Assembly: GCA_902825845.1 (NCBI GenBank)
Contig: CADECM010000014.1
Location: forward strand, 1-64,000
Direction of reading: 5' to 3'
Length of the DNA stretch: 64,000 bases
Source of the DNA: an uncultured beta proteobacterium
GTDB taxonomy: Bacteria > Pseudomonadota > Gammaproteobacteria > Burkholderiales > SG8-41
Each line of letters begins with the position of its first letter. The first letter of the stretch is position 1. The notes under the pieces were generated by a model that ran no database searches, was not told the DNA's origin, and saw only the letters and a program-made list of their open reading frames with translations. Shown here in pieces: positions 1 to 7,861 of the stretch. Made by a program: the position numbers and the translations under genes.

Positions 1-64
1 CCGCGTACATCCCGTGTGCGGATTCTGTGGCATCAATGGCGCCCTGTCCATCGTCCACCGTCAT
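1..64 (-). CDS. Possible start of a further gene of the leftward pigment operon (partial)
   Basis: An ATG at position 64 on the minus strand opens a frame of 21 codons that runs off the left edge. It begins 20 bases after the stop of the glycosyltransferase gene, which fits continuation of the same operon. The visible residues (beginning MTVDDGQGAID) match no family I recognise, and there is no strong ribosome binding site. It could equally be intergenic sequence. Confidence 0.25.
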   Translation of the reverse strand, partial: MTVDDGQGAIDATESAHGMYA

Positions 65-84
65 TGTTCACATGCAGTAACCGG

Positions 85-849
85 TCAGGCTTGCCTGCGC
101 AGGCGCCTGGCCAACAGCAGCGGCAGTCGCAACACAAAACCGCAGAACAGGCGCAAGTGCATCCAGCTCAGCAGCGCGTTGTCGCGCCCATAGCGAAAAT
201 GCGAGACGCCGCCTTCGGCTGCACTGTAGTAGCGCACCGGCGCGGGCAGGTTCACCGGTTGCACCCCTTGCCAGCACAGGCGCACCGCCGCCTCGACGTC
301 AAAATCAAAGCGGCGCATCCATCGCTGCCCGCGCATCACGCGCAACAGTACGGCGGCCGGGTAGACGCGAAACCCGAACAGTGAATCGCCGATGCCGCTC
401 CACAGTGTTTCCAGATTGGCCCACCAGTTGGAGATGCGCCGGCCTCTGACGCGCAGCGCCGGCGCACTGGCGTCGAACACCGGCACGCCGAGGATCATTG
501 CCGCCGGATGCCGCGCGGATTCCGCCATGAAATCCGGGATGCGTTGCGGCGGATGCTGGCCATCCGAATCCATGGTGAGCACGTGGCTGAAGCCGGCTGC
601 CGCCGCCTGCTCCAGGCCATGCAGCACGGCGGCGCCCTTGCCCTGATTGCGCGGCAGGACGAATACCCGCAGCGCACCGTCCTGTGCCGCCATGCCCTGC
701 AGCGCCTGCGCAGAACCATCGGTGCTGCCATCGACCACCACCCACACCGGCGCCCAGTACTGGCGCGCGGCGCGCACGGTTTCGCAGACTTTCTCGCCTG
801 GGTTGTAACTCGGAATCAGGACGAGATGGGAGGACGAAACCGCCATCAT
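85..849 (-). CDS. Family 2 glycosyltransferase of the aryl polyene cluster
   Basis: A 254-residue GT-A fold glycosyltransferase of family 2, resembling dolichol-phosphate mannosyltransferase. The nucleotide-binding strand ends in VVVDGSTDGS (residues 37-46) and the metal-binding motif is DSDGQH (94-99). The C-terminus is rich in Arg and Leu and may contact the membrane. Its ATG overlaps the stop of the upstream acyltransferase gene as ATGA, which indicates translational coupling. Aryl polyene and xanthomonadin clusters commonly encode such an enzyme, which presumably adds a sugar or phosphosugar head group to the polyene lipid on the cytoplasmic side. The acceptor and donor are not readable from sequence. 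Confidence 0.88.
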   Translation of the reverse strand: MMAVSSSHLVLIPSYNPGEKVCETVRAARQYWAPVWVVVDGSTDGSAQALQGMAAQDGALRVFVLPRNQGKGAAVLHGLEQAAAAGFSHVLTMDSDGQHPPQRIPDFMAESARHPAAMILGVPVFDASAPALRVRGRRISNWWANLETLWSGIGDSLFGFRVYPAAVLLRVMRGQRWMRRFDFDVEAAVRLCWQGVQPVNLPAPVRYYSAAEGGVSHFRYGRDNALLSWMHLRLFCGFVLRLPLLLARRLRRQA

Positions 850-1673
850 GCCGAAAGATTTGACCTGAGATCGCCGGCGTGACCGGTCTCGTCCGGCATG
901 CCGCCGGGGGGATAAAACGCCGACTCCCGCACCAGTTCATGCGCAAAATACTGCTCCAGTTCCGCCATGAATTTTCGCGAGTCCCGCGGCGGATCAAAGC
1001 GCCGGCCAAGGCGAACCCGGTAGTGGATCGGCATCGGCGCCTTGCGAAACAGCGTCCAGCCCTTGGTCAGATAGCGCGAGTCGGTTTCGATCAGTATTGT
1101 CTGCACCGGCACCCTGGCGCGGCACGCTATCAGGCCGACGCTGCCGCGGAAATGATTCACCGGATCGCTGGTGGTTCGCGTGCCTTCCGGGAACAACAGC
1201 AAATGGCTGCCGCAGGCAAAGTCCCGCACCGCCAGCCACACCATGCGGCTGACCGGTTCGTTGCGGATATAGCGCGCCATGCGCGCGCCGGCGCCCAGGA
1301 ACACATTGTTCATCAGCTCCGCCTTCAGCACGCAGGCGACATTCGGCAGCCGCGAGATCACCATCAGCGCATCCAGCAAACAGGGGTGATTGGGCGCAAG
1401 AATCAGCGGCGGCGCGTCACGCAGCGTATCCAGCGCTGACACATCGAAGCTGAAACGCCGCGACGCGCCGAGGCACGCCAGGTATAAACGAAATCCCGCC
1501 ATGGAGACGTAGCGTCCCAGCGCGCGTCCGCGGTTCGCCGGCAGCAGCGGGTAGAGCAGCAACGCGAACGGCGTCCACAACAGACACAACAGGCCCAGCA
1601 AACTCACGCCGCAATACACCACCGCATAATCGTAGCCATGGCACAAGGCCCGCCGCACGGTGCGCACGGTCAA
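846..1673 (-). CDS. PlsC-type acyltransferase of the aryl polyene cluster
   Basis: A 275-residue lysophosphatidate acyltransferase-like protein. An N-terminal hydrophobic segment (about residues 17-45) is followed by the HX4D catalytic motif in NHPCLLD (His96, Asp101) and the acyl-acceptor motif FPEGTR (161-166). The start is a TTG at 1673 whose last two bases, with the next A, form the stop of the preceding small ORF (TTGA). Its own stop overlaps the glycosyltransferase start. In aryl polyene clusters such acyltransferases are thought to attach a fatty acyl or polyene chain to a glycerol or sugar-lipid head group at the inner membrane. That role is inferred from context. Confidence 0.88.
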   Translation of the reverse strand: MTVRTVRRALCHGYDYAVVYCGVSLLGLLCLLWTPFALLLYPLLPANRGRALGRYVSMAGFRLYLACLGASRRFSFDVSALDTLRDAPPLILAPNHPCLLDALMVISRLPNVACVLKAELMNNVFLGAGARMARYIRNEPVSRMVWLAVRDFACGSHLLLFPEGTRTTSDPVNHFRGSVGLIACRARVPVQTILIETDSRYLTKGWTLFRKAPMPIHYRVRLGRRFDPPRDSRKFMAELEQYFAHELVRESAFYPPGGMPDETGHAGDLRSNLSA

Positions 1674-1888
1674 ATCCCGCCTTCCGGCGCTGCCAGGCGC
1701 TTGGCTGCCATCGGCGCCACGCCATTCTCGACGCAGAATTCCGGCAGCGCGAGCGCACCGCGTAACGCCCCCTCGTGATGGCGACTTTGCATGTCACCGC
1801 CGCACACGTCACGCCACATGCGCGCGCGCTGCGCCCCGTGTGCCCCCGGGGCGGGGTTTACAGTGGCCCGGGCAATCGTCGCACGCAT
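1670..1888 (-). CDS. Small coupled ORF of unknown function in the pigment operon
   Basis: A 72-codon frame that fills the 214-base space between the halogenase-like gene and the acyltransferase gene. Its ATG (1888-1886) overlaps the halogenase stop as ATGA, and its TGA (1672-1670) overlaps the acyltransferase TTG start as TTGA. This is the same coupling seen at almost every junction in the cluster. About three quarters of its third codon positions are G or C, compatible with coding. The product is basic in its first half and ends in AAKRLAAPEGGI. I do not recognise a domain. It could be a genuine small protein or a decayed remnant that preserves coupling. Confidence 0.5.
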   Translation of the reverse strand: MRATIARATVNPAPGAHGAQRARMWRDVCGGDMQSRHHEGALRGALALPEFCVENGVAPMAAKRLAAPEGGI

Positions 1889-3231
1889 CAGCCTGCCGCG
1901 GCACCGGCCTCGTCCACGGCACGGATATTGTGTTTGCGCCGTTGACCGGCCTTCAGCGTACGCCGGATATGGAACAGGCATGCGACGTAATACAACCCTT
2001 TGAACGCCAGTAACGGCATGCGCGTCGGCGTGTTGCCGAACACATCACCCGCCAGCACCGACAGCAGTGCCTCCTTGATGCGAAAAATATTGCTCGGGTT
2101 CATCAGCAGGTCGCGCAGCGTGGGATTGGTCACCCGATAAATGAACCAGGTGTAGGCCCGGGGACCCTTGCGCATGACCCGGTCAAAATGTTTCAACGCG
2201 GCGGCAGCCCGCCGCGGTTGCCGCAGGCAGGTGTCCACCGTTTCAGCCGCGACAAACGCGCTGTGCATCGCCAGCATCACCCCGGACGAAAACACCGGAT
2301 CGATGAACGCATACGCATCGCCCAGCAGCAGATAATTGCTGCCGTGGGCGCGGTCGCACGCGTAGGAATAGTTACCTGTGGCCTCCACCGGCGACACCCG
2401 CTGCGCGTGCCGCAGCCGATCTCTCAGCGGCACGCACAGCGCAATGGTGTCGTGCAAAAACTGTTCCAGCGTTCTCGACTTGCGGGTCTTCAGGAAATAG
2501 GGCCAGATCACCGCGCCCACGCTGGTAACACCGCCGGCCAGCGGGATGACCCAAAACCAGCCGTGTTCGAACCAATAGATCGTGATGTCGCCCGCGGTCT
2601 TGCCGAGGCTGCGCCCGGCCCCGGTAAAATGGGCGTAAATGGCGGCGCTGCTATGCTTCTCGTTGCGGCGCTTTGCCTTCAGGCGGTTGCCGAGAAACGT
2701 ATCGCGCCCCGACGCATCCAGCACAAAGCGCGCGCCCACCGTTTCGAGGCTGCCATCGGCGTGGCGCGCCTGCGCCTGCACACCAGCGTCGTCGGGCAGA
2801 AAACGCACGTCCTCCACCTCGCAGCCTTCCACCACCCGGGCATTCCTGCGCGCGGCATTGCGGATGAGGATTTCGTCAAACTCCGCACGGCGCACCTGGT
2901 ACGCCATGGGCATGGATTTGTCCATTGCGTCGCTGAATACGAACGACTGCTGATGCGCATGCCAGGGCGATACAAACTGTGCACCCCACTTTTCCATGCC
3001 GATCGCCCTGACGGCGTCCGCGACACCCAGCTGTTCCAGCAAACGCAGATTGGCGGGCAACAATGACTCGCCGATATGAAAGCGTGGGTGGTGCGCTTTT
3101 TCCAGCAGCGTGACGCAGTAGCCGCGCTCGGCCAGTAATGCTGCCGCCGTCGAGCCGGCAGGCCCGCCGCCAATGATCAGCACGTCACAATGCGACGCAT
3201 GACGTCTTGCCGCATCCGTGTCGGGACTCAT
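1888..3231 (-). CDS. Flavin-dependent halogenase-like oxidoreductase of the aryl polyene cluster
   Basis: A 447-residue FAD-dependent monooxygenase/halogenase-family protein. The dinucleotide-binding loop GGGPAGST is at 21-28, the FAD-contact motif FHIGESLLP at 51-59, and a second FAD motif (GDAYAFIDPVFSSG) lies near residues 325-340. The stretch GWFWVIP contains WxWxIP (225-230), the signature that separates flavin halogenases from ordinary monooxygenases. Lys81 in EKWGAQF lies about where the catalytic lysine of halogenases sits; that alignment is inference. Xanthomonadin clusters carry a predicted halogenase that brominates the aryl ring, so this gene suggests a halogenated product. It could instead be a ring hydroxylase or a polyene geranylgeranyl-reductase-like dehydrogenase. 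It is the first gene of the leftward operon. Confidence 0.82.
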   Translation of the reverse strand: MSPDTDAARRHASHCDVLIIGGGPAGSTAAALLAERGYCVTLLEKAHHPRFHIGESLLPANLRLLEQLGVADAVRAIGMEKWGAQFVSPWHAHQQSFVFSDAMDKSMPMAYQVRRAEFDEILIRNAARRNARVVEGCEVEDVRFLPDDAGVQAQARHADGSLETVGARFVLDASGRDTFLGNRLKAKRRNEKHSSAAIYAHFTGAGRSLGKTAGDITIYWFEHGWFWVIPLAGGVTSVGAVIWPYFLKTRKSRTLEQFLHDTIALCVPLRDRLRHAQRVSPVEATGNYSYACDRAHGSNYLLLGDAYAFIDPVFSSGVMLAMHSAFVAAETVDTCLRQPRRAAAALKHFDRVMRKGPRAYTWFIYRVTNPTLRDLLMNPSNIFRIKEALLSVLAGDVFGNTPTRMPLLAFKGLYYVACLFHIRRTLKAGQRRKHNIRAVDEAGAAAG

Positions 3232-3513
3232 CGCCCGGTCCGGACGTATTCGCCGCGAATTTTCATGTTAAGGAATTGTATCGCAACCCGCTGCCGCCAA
3301 TTCGAAAGGATTGTGTTGCGCCGACTCAAAGCGCCGCACAAAACTCATCCGCGAAGGTGAATATGTCGGCGCAAAACAACCGGCTGAAGTACAATTTGCC
3401 GCTGTAATCAACTGCGGCTGACAATGCGGCCCAGGGGCGCCTTCGCCGCTCTCAACAATGCCGGCACAGCGTGTTCCTGACCCCGTTTCCGACAAATTCA
3501 GGCGTTAAAAATC
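3232..3513. promoter_or_regulatory. Divergent promoter region between the two pigment operons
   Basis: These 282 bases hold no convincing gene and separate the leftward halogenase operon from the rightward ACP operon, so both promoters should lie here. A TACAAT hexamer at 3390-3395 could be a -10 box for the rightward operon, but I see no good -35 box at proper spacing. The GAATTTTCATGTTAAGGAATTG stretch around 3258-3280 is the most AT-rich part. No clear operator palindrome was found. Confidence 0.5.
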
Positions 3514-3804
3514 ATGCATGACAACCCGTTATCCACAGGCACCGGCGCCGCGAGTTTGCAGCGCGAAGTCGCCGCACTGATGATCGAGTCCCTTAACCTG
3601 GAGGTCGAAGTGGACGAGATAGCGCCGGACAGCCCGCTGTTCGGCGAGGGTCTCGGCCTGGACTCCATCGACGTTCTGGAGGTCGCATTGGTGGTGTCCA
3701 AGCGCTATGGCTTGCAACTGCGCGCCGACAGCGCGGACAACCAGCATATTTTCAGTTCTCTGCGCACGCTGTGCGACTACATTGCGGCGCACCGAACCTG
3801 TTGA
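3514..3804 (+). CDS. Acyl carrier protein of the aryl polyene cluster
   Basis: A 96-residue acyl carrier protein with the phosphopantetheine attachment motif GLDSIDVLE; Ser51 is the modified serine. It carries the growing polyene chain between the ligase, ketosynthase, reductase and dehydratases encoded downstream. It is longer than a typical ACP (about 80 residues) because of a polar N-terminal extension. It is the first gene of the rightward operon, and its TGA shares one base with the ATG of the next gene. Well-studied aryl polyene clusters have two ACP genes; only this one is visible here. Confidence 0.93.
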   Translation: MHDNPLSTGTGAASLQREVAALMIESLNLEVEVDEIAPDSPLFGEGLGLDSIDVLEVALVVSKRYGLQLRADSADNQHIFSSLRTLCDYIAAHRTC

Positions 3805-4448
3805 TGGCACTGCGAACCGCGCGCTGGATCGGTGTTGCCGCATTGGTGGTTGGCTATCCCGTACTCGCGCACTTCACCAATCAATCCGCATCGTTGCGCC
3901 CGCTTGGCGCGGCGGTTGCCGTTGCGCCCCTGGTTTTGATCGCGCTCGCGCTGGCGTGGCGTTCACCGCGGCGTGGCCTTATGCTGGGCGTGCTGGCACT
4001 GGCATGCGGCGCGCTGTGGCTGGCATGGCCCGCCCTGTCGCAAGACTTCGCTGTCATCTACTGGCTGCAGCATGCGGGCATGCAGTTCGCCCTGTTGGTC
4101 GTTTTTGGCCGCACGCTGATCCCGGGCCAGTTGCCACTGTGCACACGCTTTGCCCGGGCAGTACACGCACCCATGACCCTGTCGCCACCGCATGAGCGAT
4201 ACACGCGCCAGGTGACGCTGGTCTGGACACTGTTCTTTGCCGTGATGGGCGTGGCCTCGACGGCACTGTTCTTTCTGGCGCCGCTGCCCACCTGGTCGGT
4301 ATTCGCGAATTTCCTGACGCCGCTGCTGGTCGCGTTGCTGTTTATCGTCGAATATCGCATGCGGCACTGGCTGCTGCCGCACATACCGCCCACGCACATC
4401 CTCGACGCGGTACGGGCGTTCCGGCGTTCGGCCGGCAGCCCGCACTAG
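3804..4448 (+). CDS. Integral membrane protein, COG4648-like (aryl polyene cluster)
   Basis: A 214-residue hydrophobic protein with about six predicted membrane segments and a basic C-terminal tail. It resembles the COG4648 membrane proteins that recur in aryl polyene clusters directly after the ACP genes; their biochemical role is unknown. The start chosen is the ATG at 3804, which overlaps the ACP stop as TGATG. An upstream in-frame ATG at 3771 would overlap ACP codons and is less likely. The gene's TAG stop is formed at the left boundary of the inserted MITE-like element at 4447, so the native C-terminus may have differed before insertion. Confidence 0.8.
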   Translation: MALRTARWIGVAALVVGYPVLAHFTNQSASLRPLGAAVAVAPLVLIALALAWRSPRRGLMLGVLALACGALWLAWPALSQDFAVIYWLQHAGMQFALLVVFGRTLIPGQLPLCTRFARAVHAPMTLSPPHERYTRQVTLVWTLFFAVMGVASTALFFLAPLPTWSVFANFLTPLLVALLFIVEYRMRHWLLPHIPPTHILDAVRAFRRSAGSPH

Positions 4449-4630
4449 TGTCCTGGCCCATTAATTTCGATACATCGACAGCCTTGCCAGAAAACCGCCG
4501 CGCAACATTGTCGAAATCGCTGCCAGGCGCGAAGCCGCGCGCAGCCGGGTTGGGAACCCGGCGAGCACGGCGACATAGCATGGCGGCGATTCCCGGCAAT
4601 GTTGTATCGATAGTTATGGACCGGGACACT
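4447..4630. mobile_element. MITE-like 184-bp element with imperfect terminal inverted repeats
   Basis: The left end reads AGTGTCCTGGCCCATTAA and the right end, read inward on the other strand, AGTGTCCCGGTCCATAAC. The similarity continues inward through TCGATACA and CCGCC, so most of the element is a long imperfect palindrome. It encloses a perfect 8-bp stem with a GGG loop (4544-4562, GCCGGGTT/AACCCGGC). No transposase is encoded. The rest of the operon is packed with overlapping genes, so this insertion stands out. I did not identify a clear target-site duplication beyond a possible CT. Confidence 0.65.
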
Positions 4631-4652
4631 CAGCGCTGCAAGGTCTGACACC

Positions 4653-6017
4653 ATGCCCACGCTACCGCTGATATCACACAGGGATCCGGACAGCATTGTC
4701 GCCTGGCGCGCCGATGGGGCCGTCACGCGGCGGCGGTTTCTGTCTGACGTGGCGCAACTGGCGGCGCGCTTTCCTGCCGGCGCGCATCTGCTGAACCTGT
4801 GCAGGGACCGTTACCGCTTCAGCACAGGATTGGCGGCAGGGATCGTCAGCGGCAAGCTGAGTCTGCTGCCGTCCACCCACACGCCGGGCGTGGTGCGCCA
4901 GATCCGGGATTTTGCACCCGACGTATTCTGTCTCACCGACAGCGATACCGACACGGTGGATCTGCCCCGACTTCGCTACCCGGACCTCGATGCCGAACAA
5001 CCCCACACGGCGGCAGTGCCGCAAATCGCACGCCAACAGCCGGTGGCCGTGGTGTTCACCTCCGGTTCGAGCGGCGTGCCGCTGCCGCATGCCAAGACCT
5101 GGGGCGCGCTGGTCGGCTGCGTGCAGTCAGAAGCCGGGCAACTGGGATTGTTGCAGCGCCAGCCCTGCAGCCTGATCGGCACCGTGCCGCCGCAACACAT
5201 GTACGGCTTTGAATCCACGGTACTTATGGCGTGGCACAACGGCTTCGCGCTGGGCCATGCGCAACCGTTCTACCCTGCCGACATTTGCGCGTCGCTGGCC
5301 GCTGTCCCCGCGCCGCGCGTGCTGGTGTCCTCGCCGGTGCACCTGCGTGCGCTGCTGGAGAGCGGACTGGCGATACCCGAGATCGCCACCGTGGTATGCG
5401 CCACCGCACCCCTCTCCATGCAACTCGCACAGGAAATCGAAAACCGCTGCAACGCGCCGCTGATGGAAATCTACGGCAGCACGGAAACCGGGCAGATCGC
5501 GACCCGCCGCACCGCGCATACCGCGCAATGGCAACTGTTTCCCGGCATCACCTTCGAACGCGAGGGCGAGCGCATGCGGGCTTGCGGCGGCCATGTCGAG
5601 ACCGCATCCACGCTGGGCGATGTGATCGAGCCGGCCGGCGACGGGCAGTTCCTGCTGCTCGGCCGCATCACGGACATGATCAACATAGCGGGCAAGCGCC
5701 ATTCGCTGGCCAGCCTGAACCATCTGCTCAATACCATTCCCGGCGTCGCCGACGGCGCGTTCTACATGCCGGATGACGTGGACAGCGCGCATGGTGCCGC
5801 GCCCGAACGGGTGCGGCGGCTTGCGGCCTGCGTGGCGGCGCCGGGGCTTTCCGCGGCAGACGTGCTGGGCGCGCTGCGGCAGCATATCGATCCGGTGTTC
5901 CTGCCGCGTCCGCTGCTGTTTGTCGATGCGTTGCCGCGCAACAGCACGGGCAAGCTGCCGCGCGAAGCGCTGCAAGCCCTGTTCCGCAATCGCAATACAC
6001 GGCTGACGCATGACTGA
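4653..6017 (+). CDS. AMP-dependent acyl ligase (aryl starter activation)
   Basis: A 454-residue member of the ANL adenylating superfamily, shorter than typical ligases (500-550) as is usual for aryl polyene cluster ligases. The phosphate-binding loop TSGSSG is at residues 136-141, the aromatic/ATP motif YGSTETGQ near 275, and the C-terminal catalytic lysine in NSTGKLPREAL near 437. It most likely adenylates an aromatic starter such as a hydroxybenzoate or coumarate-like acid and loads it on the ACP. The start ATG at 4653 follows an AAGG sequence. The gene begins 22 bases after the MITE-like element, so its expression depends on read-through or on a promoter from that element. Confidence 0.88.
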   Translation: MPTLPLISHRDPDSIVAWRADGAVTRRRFLSDVAQLAARFPAGAHLLNLCRDRYRFSTGLAAGIVSGKLSLLPSTHTPGVVRQIRDFAPDVFCLTDSDTDTVDLPRLRYPDLDAEQPHTAAVPQIARQQPVAVVFTSGSSGVPLPHAKTWGALVGCVQSEAGQLGLLQRQPCSLIGTVPPQHMYGFESTVLMAWHNGFALGHAQPFYPADICASLAAVPAPRVLVSSPVHLRALLESGLAIPEIATVVCATAPLSMQLAQEIENRCNAPLMEIYGSTETGQIATRRTAHTAQWQLFPGITFEREGERMRACGGHVETASTLGDVIEPAGDGQFLLLGRITDMINIAGKRHSLASLNHLLNTIPGVADGAFYMPDDVDSAHGAAPERVRRLAACVAAPGLSAADVLGALRQHIDPVFLPRPLLFVDALPRNSTGKLPREALQALFRNRNTRLTHD

Positions 6018-6333
6018 CACTGACGCCTTGTCTGACGCCTTGCGCTGGACCGTGGCCCCCGACCATCCGGCATTCGCCGGCCATTTCCCCGGCACGCCCA
6101 TCCTCCCCGGCGTTATGCTGCTGGATGCCGCGCTGCAAGGCATTGCCGCCGTCACCGGCATCGCCCTCGACACCTGCGACATCAGCGTGGTCAAGTTTCT
6201 GAGTCCGGTACACCCCGGCGATCTGCTGACGACCCGGCATACCATCGCCGCAGGCGGCATGATCCGATTTGAAATCACCGCCGGCACGCGCCCGGTTGCC
6301 AGCGGCAGCATCGTGCCGCGGCCGGCATCATGA
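6010..6333 (+). CDS. ApeI-like 3-hydroxyacyl-ACP dehydratase (hotdog fold)
   Basis: A 107-residue single hotdog-domain protein with the FabZ-like motif HFPGTPILPGV (His25 is the likely catalytic histidine). It would dehydrate 3-hydroxyacyl-ACP intermediates to the trans-2-enoyl state, so that repeated cycles without enoyl reduction build the conjugated polyene. It overlaps the ligase gene by 8 bases and the next acyltransferase gene by 4. The order ligase then small dehydratase matches apeH-apeI in known aryl polyene clusters. The symbol is left blank because the clusters vary between lineages. Confidence 0.87.
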   Translation: MTDTDALSDALRWTVAPDHPAFAGHFPGTPILPGVMLLDAALQGIAAVTGIALDTCDISVVKFLSPVHPGDLLTTRHTIAAGGMIRFEITAGTRPVASGSIVPRPAS

Positions 6334-7277
6334 CCGCGCGTGCCGCCGCAGGGCATTCGGCCTGGGCGCACATGCCCGAGCGCAGCAACCGGTTCATGAT
6401 GCGCCTCATGATCTGGATTTCATTGCGCCTGGGGCGGCGTGTATCCCGCATCCTGTTGCATCCGATCGCGGTCTACTTTATGTTGTTTGCACCCGCCAGC
6501 CGCCGTGCCTCGCAACACTACCTGCGGCGTGTGCTCGCGGCCGCAAGCGGCGCGCCGCGCTGGCGCGACGTCTACCGGCACTTCTTCAGTTTTGCCAGCG
6601 TCATCCACGACCGCATTTATCTCATCGGCCGCCGCTTTGACCTGTTCCGTTTTGAGGTGCACGGACAGCAGGCGCTGGACCGCTTGCTGACCAAAGGCGA
6701 GGGCGTGTTCCTGATGGGCGCCCATCTGGGCAGCTTCGAGGTGATACGCGCGCTGGGCCGCCAGGGGACGCAAAAGCCGGTGGCCATGGTGATGCACGAA
6801 GACAACGCCCGCAAAATCAACGCCTTGCTCGCCGCCATTCATCCCGAAGCCATGCGCGACATCATTGCCATGGGTCGCGTGGATTCGATGCTCACGGTTT
6901 ATGAGCGTCTCAAGGAAGGCTACGCCATCGGCATCCTCGCCGATCGCACCGCCGGTGCCGACGCGCTGCACCCGGCGCGGATTCTGGGCGCGCAGGCGCA
7001 GTTGCCCGGCGGGCCGTTTCGCATGGCGGCGCTGCTGCGGCGCCCGGTGATTTTCATGACTGGCCTGTATCTGGGCGGCAATCGCTATGCCATCCACTTC
7101 GAGCCGCTGGCGGATTTTTCAACCGTCGCGCGCAGCGAGCAGGATGCGGCGGTGCAGGCGGCGATCGGCCGCTACGCCGAGCTGCTCGAGCGCTACTGCC
7201 GCATGGCGCCCTACAACTGGTTCAATTTTTTCGATTTCTGGCAGCCGGCGCCTGTCGCGAAGCCTTCCCGCCCATGA
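6330..7277 (+). CDS. LpxL/HtrB-like lipid acyltransferase
   Basis: A 315-residue acyltransferase of the lauroyl/myristoyl (LpxL, HtrB) family. The HX4E motif in HLGSFE (His132, Glu137) and the downstream GILADRTAG stretch are typical of the family. A hydrophobic region near residues 28-55 should anchor it to the inner membrane. In aryl polyene clusters this class is often found fused to or beside a glycosyltransferase and is thought to acylate the lipid anchor that carries the polyene. The start overlaps the dehydratase stop as ATGA. With the PlsC-type enzyme at 846-1673, the cluster has two different acyltransferases. Confidence 0.85.
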   Translation: MTARAAAGHSAWAHMPERSNRFMMRLMIWISLRLGRRVSRILLHPIAVYFMLFAPASRRASQHYLRRVLAAASGAPRWRDVYRHFFSFASVIHDRIYLIGRRFDLFRFEVHGQQALDRLLTKGEGVFLMGAHLGSFEVIRALGRQGTQKPVAMVMHEDNARKINALLAAIHPEAMRDIIAMGRVDSMLTVYERLKEGYAIGILADRTAGADALHPARILGAQAQLPGGPFRMAALLRRPVIFMTGLYLGGNRYAIHFEPLADFSTVARSEQDAAVQAAIGRYAELLERYCRMAPYNWFNFFDFWQPAPVAKPSRP

Positions 7278-7861
7278 CCCACCGAATCCGCGTGCCGCAC
7301 GCCGTGGCTGTGCTGCTGCTGGCACTGGCGGCGGCCGGCGCCCGCGCCGCCGACTGGAGCGTCGATCAGTTGATGCAAAGCCTCGCGCAGATCCGCGCCG
7401 AGCGCGCCACCTTTACCGAGAAAAAGTTCATTGCCATCCTCGACCGGCCGGTGGAGTCGTCGGGTGAATTGCTCTATCGGGCGCCGGACCGTCTGGAGAA
7501 GCGCACCCTCAAGCCGCGTCCCGAATCCATGGTTCTCGACCAGAACCTGTTGCAGATCGAACGCGGGCGCCAGAAACTCAGCCTGCCGCTGCAGGAACAC
7601 CCGGAACTGGCGGCCTTCATCGACAGCATCCGCGGCACGCTGGCGGGCGACCGCAAGTCACTGGAACGCAATTACCGGCTCAGCATGGAAGGTGGCGCGC
7701 AACAGTGGACACTGCAGCTGGTGCCGCTGGACGAGAAGATGCTGGCGGTGGTGAAACAGATTCGCATGACCGGCGTACGTGACGCAGTGCGCAGCATTGA
7801 AGTCACCCAGGCCGACGGCGACCGCTCGCTGATGCTGATCGAACGGATGGCCAAACCGTGA
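7274..7861 (+). CDS. LolA-like outer membrane lipoprotein carrier homologue
   Basis: A 195-residue secreted protein with a Sec signal peptide (hydrophobic core AVAVLLLALAAAGARA, cleavage expected near residue 26). The mature part resembles LolA/LolB-fold proteins, including segments such as FTEKKFIAILDRPVESSGEL and YRAPDRLEKRTL. Aryl polyene clusters always place a LolA-like gene beside an MMPL exporter. The pair is thought to move the polyene lipid across the periplasm to the outer membrane. The gene overlaps its neighbours by 4 bases on each side (ATGA and GTGA). Confidence 0.85.
   Translation: MTHRIRVPHAVAVLLLALAAAGARAADWSVDQLMQSLAQIRAERATFTEKKFIAILDRPVESSGELLYRAPDRLEKRTLKPRPESMVLDQNLLQIERGRQKLSLPLQEHPELAAFIDSIRGTLAGDRKSLERNYRLSMEGGAQQWTLQLVPLDEKMLAVVKQIRMTGVRDAVRSIEVTQADGDRSLMLIERMAKP

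Noticed and set aside
4448-4648. A 66-codon frame inside the MITE-like element
   Set aside because: The element is a palindrome without coding features. The frame begins at its left end and has no ribosome binding site.
5127-6371. A 414-residue open frame antisense to the AMP-ligase
   Set aside because: It is Arg/His/Gly rich without any domain, a usual by-product of GC-rich third positions in the ligase gene.
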